A stretch of 64,000 nucleotides of DNA from Lepturacanthus savala (Eukaryota; Chordata; Actinopteri; Scombriformes; Trichiuridae): positions 31,344,133 through 31,408,132 of the forward strand of contig CM060461.1 of NCBI GenBank assembly GCA_030544235.1. The letters run 5' to 3'. Below the pieces are notes generated by a model, which was given only the letters and a program-made list of their open reading frames with translations, had not been told where the DNA came from and made no database searches. Of the stretch, positions 56,285 through 64,000 are shown in pieces. A program made the translations under genes and the position numbers. The first letter of the stretch is position 1, and the number at the start of each line of letters is the position of its first letter.

Positions 56285-59035
56285 CTGTTAAGGTTATTAG
56301 GGTTAGGGTTGTTAGGGTTATTAGGGTTAGGGTTATTAAGGTTATTAGGGTTAGGGTTATTAAGGTTATTAGGGTTAGGGTTATTAAGGTCATTAGGGTT
56401 AGGGTTATTAAGGTTATTAGGGTTAGGGTTATTAAGGTTATTAGGTTAGGGTTATTAAGGTTATTAGGTTAGGGTTATTAAGGTTATTAGGGTTAGGGTT
56501 ATTAAGGTTATTAGGTTAGGGTTATTAAGGTTATTAGGTTAGGGTTATTAAGGTTATTAGGGTTAGGGTTATTAAGGTTATTGGGGTTAGGGTTAGTAAG
56601 GTTATTGGGGTTAGGGTTAGTAAGGTTATTAGGTTAGGGTTATTAAGGTTATTAGGTTAGGGTTATTAAGGTTATGGGGTTAGGGTTATTAAGGTTATTG
56701 GGGTTAGGGTTATTAAGGTTATTAGGTTAGGGTTATTAAGGTTATTAGGGTTAGGGTTATTAAGGTTATTGGGGTTAGGGTTATTAAGGTGATTAGGGTT
56801 AGGGTTATTAAGGTTATTAGGTTAGGGTTATTAAGGTCATTAGGGTTAGGGTTATTAAGGTCATTAGGGTTAGGGTTATTAAGGTTATTAGGGTTAGGGT
56901 TATTAAGGTTATTGGGGTTAGGGTTAGTAAGGTTATTGGGGTTAGGGTTATTAAGGTTATTAGGGTTAGGGTTATTAAGGTTATTGGGGTTAGGGTTAGT
57001 AAGGTTATTGGGGTTAGGGTTATTAAGGTTATTGGGGTTAGGGTTATTAAGGTTATTGGGGTTAGGGTTATTAAGGTTATTAGGTTAGGGTTATTAAGGT
57101 TATTAGGGTTAGGGTTATTAAGGTTATTGGGGTTAGGGTTATTAAGGTTATTAGGGTTATGGTTAGTAAGGTTATTGGGGTTAGGGTTAGTAAGGTTATT
57201 GGGTTAGGGTTATTAAGGTTATTAGGGTTAGGGTTATTAAGGTTATTAGGGTTAGGGTTATTAAGGTTATTGGGGTTAGGGTTATTAAGGTTATTAGGGT
57301 TAGGGTTATTAAGGTTATTAGGGTTAGGGTTATTAAGGTTATTTGGGTTAGGGTTAGTAAGGTTATTAGGGTTAGGGTTATTAAGGTTATTGGGGTTAGG
57401 GTTATTAAGGTTATTGGGGTTAGGGTTATTAAGGTTATTAGGGTTAGGGTTATTAAGGTTATTGGGGTTAGGGTTATTAAGGTTATTAGGGTTAGGGTTA
57501 TTAAGGTTATTTGGGTTAGGGTTAGTAAGGTCATTAGGTTAGGGTTATTAGGGTTATTAGGTTAGGGTTATTAAGGGTTAGGGTTATTAGGGTTATTAGG
57601 GTTATTAGGGTTAGGGTTATTAGGGTTATTAGGGTTAGGGTTATTAAGGTTATTGGGGTTAGGGTTCGTAAGGTTATTAGGTTAGGGTTATTAAGGTTAT
57701 TAGGGTTAGGGTTATTAAGGTTATTAGGGTTAGGGTTATTAAGGTTATTAGGGTTAGGGTTATTAAGGTTATTGGGGTTAGGGTTAGTAAGGTCATTAGG
57801 TTAGGGTTATTAAGGTCATTAGGGTTAGGGTTATTAAGGTTATTGGGGTTAGGGTTATTAGGTTAGGGTTATTAAGGGTTAGGGTTATTAAGGTTATTGG
57901 GGTTAGGGTTCATAAGGTTATTAGGTTAGGGTTATTAAGGTTATTAGGGTTAGGGTTATTAAGGTTATTAGGGTTAGGGTTATTAAGGTTATTGGGGTTA
58001 GGGTTAGTAAGGTCATTAGGTTAGGGTTATTAAGGTCATTAGGGTTAGGGTTATTGAGGTTATTGGGGTTAGGGTTATTAAGGGTTAGGGTTATTAAGGG
58101 TTATTAAGGGTTAGCGTTATTAGGGTTATTAAGGGTTAGTGTTATTAGGGTTATTAAGGGTTAGGGTTATTAGGGTTATTAGGGTTAGGGTTATTAAGGG
58201 TTAGGGTTATTAAGGGTTAGAGTTATTAGGGTTATTAAGGGTTAGGGTTATTAAGGGTTAGGGTTATTAAGGGTTAGAGTTATTAGGGTTATTAAGGGTT
58301 AGGGTTATTAAGGGTTAGGGTTATTAAGGGTTAGAGTTATTAGGGTTATTAGGGTTAGGGTTATTAAGGGTTAGGGTTATTAAGGGTTAGAGTTATTAGG
58401 GTTATTAAGGGTTAGGGTTATTAAGGGTTAGGGTTATTAGGGTTAGGGTTATTAGGGTTATTAGGGTTAGGGTTATTAAGGGTTAGGGTTATTAAGGGTT
58501 ATTAAGGGTTAGGGTTATTAGGGTTAGGGTTATTAAGGGTTATTAAGGGTTAGGGTTATTAAGGGTTAGGGTTATTAGGGTTATTAGGGTTAGGGTTATT
58601 AAGGGTTAGGGTTATTAAGGGTTATTAAGGGTTAGGGTTATTAGGGTTAGGGTTATTAAGGGTTAGGGTTATTAAGGGTTATTAAGGGTTAGAGTTATTA
58701 GGGTTATTAGGGTTAGGGTTATTAAGGGTTAGGGTTATTAAGGGTTAGGGTTATTAAGGGTTAGAGTTATTAGGGTTATTAGGGTTGTTAGGGTTATTAA
58801 GGGTTAGGGTTATTAGGGTTATTAGGGTTAGGGTTATTAAGGGTTAGGGTTATTAAGGGTTAGGGTTATTAAGGGTTATTAAGGGTTAGGGTTATTAAGG
58901 GTTAGGGTTATTAGGGTTATTAAGGGTTATTAAGGGTTAGGGTTATTAAGGGTTAGGGTTATTAGGGTTATTAGGGTTAGGGTTATTAAGGGTTAGGGTT
59001 ATTAAGGGTTAGGGTTATTAGGGTTATTAGAGTTA
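56285..59035. repeat. 2.75-kb degenerate telomere-like array
   Basis: Left part: 15-bp GGTTAGGGTTATTAA. Right part, from about 57540: TTAGGG mixed with GGTTATTAAGGG. TTAGGG occurs hundreds of times but is interrupted by TTATTA, so it is an internal minisatellite built from telomeric words rather than a telomere. Translated runs are artefacts. Confidence 0.93.
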
Positions 59036-59700
59036 AGGATTAATTTGTGTCCTGAGAGTTTATTTCTAGTCCAGACGTGAACTGCAGCATCTTTACTTTA
59101 CTGTAACTCAGCTCCTTCACCTCCTTGAAACCTGTGGACTCAAGCGGTTTTGATCATGTGGAGTCGGTCAACCTTCGAGGGGGAACCACTGATCTCTGAC
59201 CAAATTTAAGCTACAAATTCATGGTTTGGCATTCCTCAGACCTGCCTTCACTCCAGTCCAGTCTGCTTTTAGCCGGGGAAACAGGAAGAGAGTCAGAGTT
59301 CTGTGGTTGGAGCTTCAGGCCGATTCCTGTGACCACACAAAGAGCCCATTTACTGCAGCAGATTTACAGCGTCTGAGTCTATTCAGGGTGGATGATGCTG
59401 CTGTTACTGGTAGCAGCCTTCATTATTACAGCTGGGAAATACTAGCAGTCCTGCACACGCTGCTGTTAATCCACACAGAAACCACTGCATCTCTAGAACA
59501 GATAGAAAAATAGCATCCATCCATATATTACTACATTCAATTCAATTCATAGCTTTCCAATTTAGTTTAATACAACAATAATAAATGCAGTTGGATAAAA
59601 GTGTCTCAAATTAAGAAAAATAGTAAATAGTAAAGATTTAAATGAATGAATGAATTTGTTGAATTGTCACATGAAATTTCTCTTGGATTGTTGGGATGTT
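59036..59700. other. Unique sequence between arrays, no gene assigned
   Basis: One 95-codon frame (59226-59513) has no recognised motif. It may be part of a LINE whose 3' tail follows, but I cannot show this. Confidence 0.35.
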
Positions 59701-59844
59701 AGTGTGTGTGTGTTATAGTGTGTGTGTGTGTGTGAGACAGGAAGTTGTAGTTCTAAGTAAATCTTTGTGTGAGTGTGTGTATTAGTGTGTATTATTAGTA
59801 TTTATTAGTGTGTATTATTACTTACTGAATCTTTTTTACATCTC

Positions 59845-60090
59845 ACAGACTGATAACTCATCATCAGTTGTCTCAGTCCTGGTTCATCTAGAGTCTGTCC
59901 TCCATGGAGTGGATCTCTCCTTCACTGAGCTTCTCCTCCACTTTTCTGCTTTCACTGGGTTTCTTTCCTTGTTGAGAAGGAGGATCTAAGGACGGAGGAG
60001 GTCTGAGCCACTATGGACTGAATTTACTGACAAGGAGACAACTGGGTTGTGATGTTGGGCTATAAATAAAAAAATGAATTGAATTATTAT
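59845..60090 (+). mobile_element. LINE 3' tail (same family as the RT fragment)
   Basis: CAGTCCTGGTTCATCTAGAG is shared with the sequence after the RT fragment. It runs to GGGCTATAAATAAAAAAATG then AATTGAATTA, the short-tandem ending typical of fish L2/Rex-type LINEs (GGGCTATA.AAATAAA...TTGAA). It lies inside the left end of the GTGTATTA array. Confidence 0.7.
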
Positions 60091-62675
60091 TAGCGTGTAT
60101 TAGTGTGTATTATAGTGTGTATTATTAGCGTGTATTAGTGTGTATTATAGTGTGTATTAGTGTGTATTATTAGTGTGTATTAGTGTGTATTAGTGTGTAT
60201 TATTAGCGTGTATTAGTGTGTATTATAGTGTGTATTAGTTTGTATTATTAGTGTGTATTAGTGTGTATTATAGTTTGTATTAGTGTGTATTATAGCGTGT
60301 ATTTGTGTGTATTATATCGTGTATTAGTGTGTATTATTAGTGTGTATTAGTGTGTATTAGAGCGTGTATTAGTGTGTATTATAGCGTGTATTTGTGTGTA
60401 TTATATCGTGTATTAGTGTGTATTATTAGTGTGTATTAGTGTGTATTAGAGCGTGTATTAGTGTGTATTATAGTGTGTATTAGTGTGTATTATAGTGTGT
60501 ATTAGTGTGTATTATTAGTGTGTATTAGTGTGTATTTTAGTGTGTATTAGTGTGTATTATAGTGTGTATTAGTGTGTATTATAGCGTGTATTAGTGTGTA
60601 TTATAGTGTGTATTAGTGTGTATTATAGTGTGTATTAGTGTGTATTATAGCGTGTATTAGTGTGTATTATAGCGTGTATTAGTGTGTATTATAGCGTGTA
60701 TTAGTGTGTATTATAGTGTGTATTAGTGTGTATTATAGTGTGTATTATTAGTGTGTATTAGTGTGTATTATAGTGTGTATTAGTGTGTATTATAGCGTGT
60801 ATTTGTGTGTATTATAGCGTGTATTAGTGTGTATTATAGTGTGTATTATTAGTGTGTATTAGTGTGTATTATAGCGTGTATTAGTGTGTATTAGTGTGTA
60901 TTATAGTGTGTATTATTAGTGTGTATTAGTGTGTATTATAGCGTGTATTAGTGTGTATTAGTGTGTATTATAGTGTGTATCAGTGTGTATTATTAGTGTG
61001 TATTAGTTTGTATTATTAGTGTGTATTAGTGTGTATTATTAGAGTGTATTAGTGTGTATTATAGCGTGTATTAGTGTGTATTATAGAGTATATTTGTGTG
61101 TATTATAGCGTGTAGTGGTGTGTATTATTAGTGTGTATTAGTGTGTATTATAGTGTATTAGTGTATTATAGTGTATTAGTGTATTATTAGTGTGTATTAG
61201 TGTATTATAGTGTGTATTAGTGAGTATTATAGTGTGTATTAGTGAGTATTATAGTGTGTATTAGTGTGTATTATTAGTGTGTATTAGTGTGTATTATAGT
61301 GTGTATCAGTGTGTATTATTAGTGTGTATTAGTGTGTATTATAGCGTGTATTAGTGTGTATTATTAGTGTGTATTAGTGTGTATTATAGTGTGTATCAGT
61401 GTGTATTATTAGTGTGTATTAGTGTGTATTATAGCGTGCATTAGTGTGTATTATAGTGTGTATTAGTGTGTATTATAGTGTGTATTAGTGAGCATTATAG
61501 TGTGTATTAGTGTGTATTATTAGTGTGTATTAGTGTGTATTATAGCGTGTATTAGTGTGTAGTATTAGTGTGTATTATTAGTGTGTATTAGTGTGTATTA
61601 TTAGTGTGTATTAGTGTGTATTATAGCGTGTATTAGTGTGTATTATTAGTGTGTATTAGTGTGTATTATTAGAGTGTATTAGTGTGTATTATAGCGTGTA
61701 TTAGTGTGTATTATAGCGTGTATTTGTGTGTATTATAGCGTGTAGTGGTGTGTATTATTAGTGTGTATTAGTGTGTATTATTAGTGTGTATTAGTGTGTA
61801 TTATTAGTGTGTATTAGTGTGTATTAGTATGTATTATTAGTGTGTATTAGTGTGTATTATAGCGTGTATTAGTGTGTATTATTAGTGTGTATTAGTGTGT
61901 ATTATAGCATGTATTAGTGTGTATTATAGCATGTATTAGTGTGTATTATTAGTGTGTATTAGTGTGTATTATAGCGTGTATTAGTGTGTATTATAGCTTG
62001 TATTAGTGTGTATTATAGCGTGTAGTGGTGTGTATTATTAGTGTGTATTATTAGTGTGTATTAGTGTGTATTATAGCGTGTATTAGTGTGTATTATAGCG
62101 TGTAGTGGTGTGTATTATTAGTGTGTATTATTAGTGTGTATTAGTGTGTATTATAGCGTGTATTAGTGTGTATTATAGCGTGTAGTGGTGTGTATTATTA
62201 GTGTGTATTATTAGTGTGTATTAGTGTGTATTATAGCGTGTATTAGTGTGTATTATTAGAGTGTATTAGTGTGTATTATAGCGTGTATTAGTGAGTATTA
62301 TAGTGTGTATTAGTGTGTATTATAGCGTGTATTGGTGTGTATTATTAGTGTGTATTATTAGTGTGTATTAGTGTGTATTATAGCGTGTAGTGGTGTGTAT
62401 TATTAGTGTGTATTATTAGTGTGTATTATTAGAGTGTATTAGTGTGTATTATAGCGTGTATTAGTGTGTATTATAGCGTGTATTGGTGTGTATTATTAGT
62501 GTGTATTATTAGTGTGTATTAGTGTGTATTATAGCGTGTAGTGGTGTGTATTATTAGTGTGTATTATTAGTGTGTATTATTAGAGTGTATTAGTGTGTAT
62601 TATAGCGTGTATTAGTGTGTATTATAGCGTGTAGTGGTGTGTATTATTAGTGTGTATTATTAGTGTGTATTAGTG
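60090..62675. repeat. 2.6-kb minisatellite, GTGTATTAGTGTGTATTATA
   Basis: 10-13 bp units GTGTATTA(TTA)GT with AGCGTGTATT and AGTGGTGTGT variants, plus longer period copies (62040-62230 shows a roughly 60-bp higher-order repeat). The preceding 59700-59835 carries the same words. Confidence 0.94.
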
Positions 62676-62679
62676 AAAC

Positions 62680-63594
62680 AGGAAGTTGTAGTTCTAAGTA
62701 GTTCTTCCAGTGACTAACAATGGTCGACATGTTTCCTGTTTCTGTCAAACGTTGAAGACCTGGAACAAACAGCAGCAGCTTATTTTTCCCTCATTGTTCC
62801 AGGTTTTCATCAGTTTGGACTCGTTCAGCTTTTCAGAGCCTTGAAAGTGCTTTTGTTTGGTGAAACTTGTTTTTTCTTTTTTCATTGTGTCTGACATGAT
62901 GTCGCCTTAGCTCATTTAGAAAAAAAAGGTTGAATGAACAACTCCTTCCAATCAAGAAAGTAAAAATGACACGAACACGAGCAGTTTTTGTTCGTATTCA
63001 CTGCAGACTTTTCCAGAAACTCAGCAGATTAGTTCAGAATGTTGACAACATGACAACAGTCAGACAATATTATAGATTAATATGGAGAGAACCTTAATCT
63101 GTCTTGTTTTCTGTGACTTAGTTCAACGATGTAAAGGTGCCCACCATGAAGCAGAAATAGATGTTATGAAGCCATCAATCCATTCATTATACCATCAGTT
63201 CTCTCTCTGACCAGCAGGGGGTGATTTCAGCTCTGAACATTATTGGGCCGACATCAACTCCCTCCTGCGTCCTCAGTGTCAGGAATAACATCTCCCATTA
63301 CATCCATGGCTACAGAGGGAATTTAAGAAGGATGGTATGGAGAACTCCTGCCAACCGGAGTCCAGACGAAATGTAACAGTAGAATCTGCAAGAATAAATT
63401 CACATCCAGGGCTGTTTAACTGAGAATGTTTCCCTCATAGTCACAGTAAAACGCCATTTCCTTTTAATATCGGTTTCATGGTTTTGTAATAGTCGTCAAC
63501 CACTGAAAAGTTAAAAAATACAACAACCAACTCAGTGGAGCCCTCCAAGAGGTCACCTGGCCACACAACGCAGCAGCAGCCATAATATAATACA

Positions 63595-63595
<1 letters not shown>
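62680..63595. other. Unique intergenic sequence
   Basis: No supported gene. A CCAGCAGGGGG motif is at 63211. Confidence 0.45.

Positions 63596-63690
<95 letters not shown>
63596..63690. repeat. (AT)n microsatellite
   Basis: About 47 uninterrupted AT dinucleotides. The minus-strand frame that runs through it as alternating Ile/Tyr is an artefact. Confidence 0.97.
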
Positions 63691-63693
<3 letters not shown>

Positions 63694-64000
63694 AGATTTC
63701 AAGGACCAGCCACATCTAATCATACCTTCACCACCCTGCTCTACAGCAGGAAAACCCCCAAACCAGCACCGCCCCCTCCCTGGTCCCTTGATGCCAATGG
63801 GAGTCCACCGCCAGGACCTTGGTGGTCTGGAGAGTCTCCGTGGTGGACCGGCCCAGAGTAAACAGGACACTGGGGGATGGAGGATGAGAATGTGGAGTCA
63901 GCAGCTGGGAGAGGAAAGCCTGAAAGTCTGAGATCAGGAACTGTGGCTTCATGTTCCTCAGAACTGAAACTGGACTTTTACACCAGAAGATGATTGGGTT
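63691..64000. other. Right-edge sequence, possible fragment of a larger element or exon
   Basis: GC-richer than its surroundings, with overlapping minus-strand frames (63728-63952). No conserved motif is recognised and it is cut by the window edge. Confidence 0.25.

Noticed and set aside
59226..59513. 95-codon frame as a gene
   Set aside because: No recognised motif, no splice or promoter context, and it neighbours LINE remains.

Overview
The window is vertebrate nuclear DNA, almost certainly from a teleost fish. It has GT-AG introns, four recognisable vertebrate genes, a pancreatic elastase of fish type, decayed L2/Rex-like LINE pieces, and a miniature hAT palindrome. No prokaryotic signal is present. 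WRNIP1 next to MYLK4 is the gene order known from human 6p25, which supports both identifications.

Layout. (1) About 514-13410, minus strand: the 5' ten coding exons of DHX30, an RNA helicase; its 3' part lies beyond base 1. (2) 14101-18025, plus strand: a complete seven-exon cela3-type elastase of 271 aa, head to head with DHX30. (3) 18342-27723, minus strand: a complete eight-exon WRNIP1 of 631 aa, tail to tail with the elastase. (4) 35240 to about 54315, plus strand: mylk4, 13 coding exons (888 aa) and a 3' UTR exon, with the full kinase domain. (5) 55090-64000: no intact gene, only a broken LINE, a LINE 3' tail, a degenerate telomere-like array and simple-sequence arrays. The four genes are not an operon or pathway; they are ordinary neighbours.

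The striking property is tandem repetition. By my tally about 38 kb (60 %) of the window is minisatellite or microsatellite. Many arrays are not randomly placed in introns. They abut exons, and the repeat unit itself spans an exon-intron junction, so one array carries tens of copies of a splice site plus 15-40 nt of neighbouring exon. Clear acceptor-type cases are elastase exon 5 (about 31 extra copies), WRNIP1 exon 8 (about 100) and mylk4 exon 11 (8). Clear donor-type cases are DHX30 exon 9 (3), mylk4 exon 8 (18), mylk4 exon 11 (5), and short duplications at DHX30 exon 6, WRNIP1 exon 4 and elastase exon 5. DHX30 exon 7 and elastase exon 4 also have arrays whose units resemble their donors. 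I regard this recurrent splice-junction-seeded array architecture as the main candidate for something undescribed. Three genes also carry in-frame coding repeats in their N-terminal halves.

Limits: exon borders were deduced by eye from splice signals, reading phase and family similarity. The phases close in all four gene models, but no transcript evidence was available. Copy numbers are hand counts or length/period estimates.
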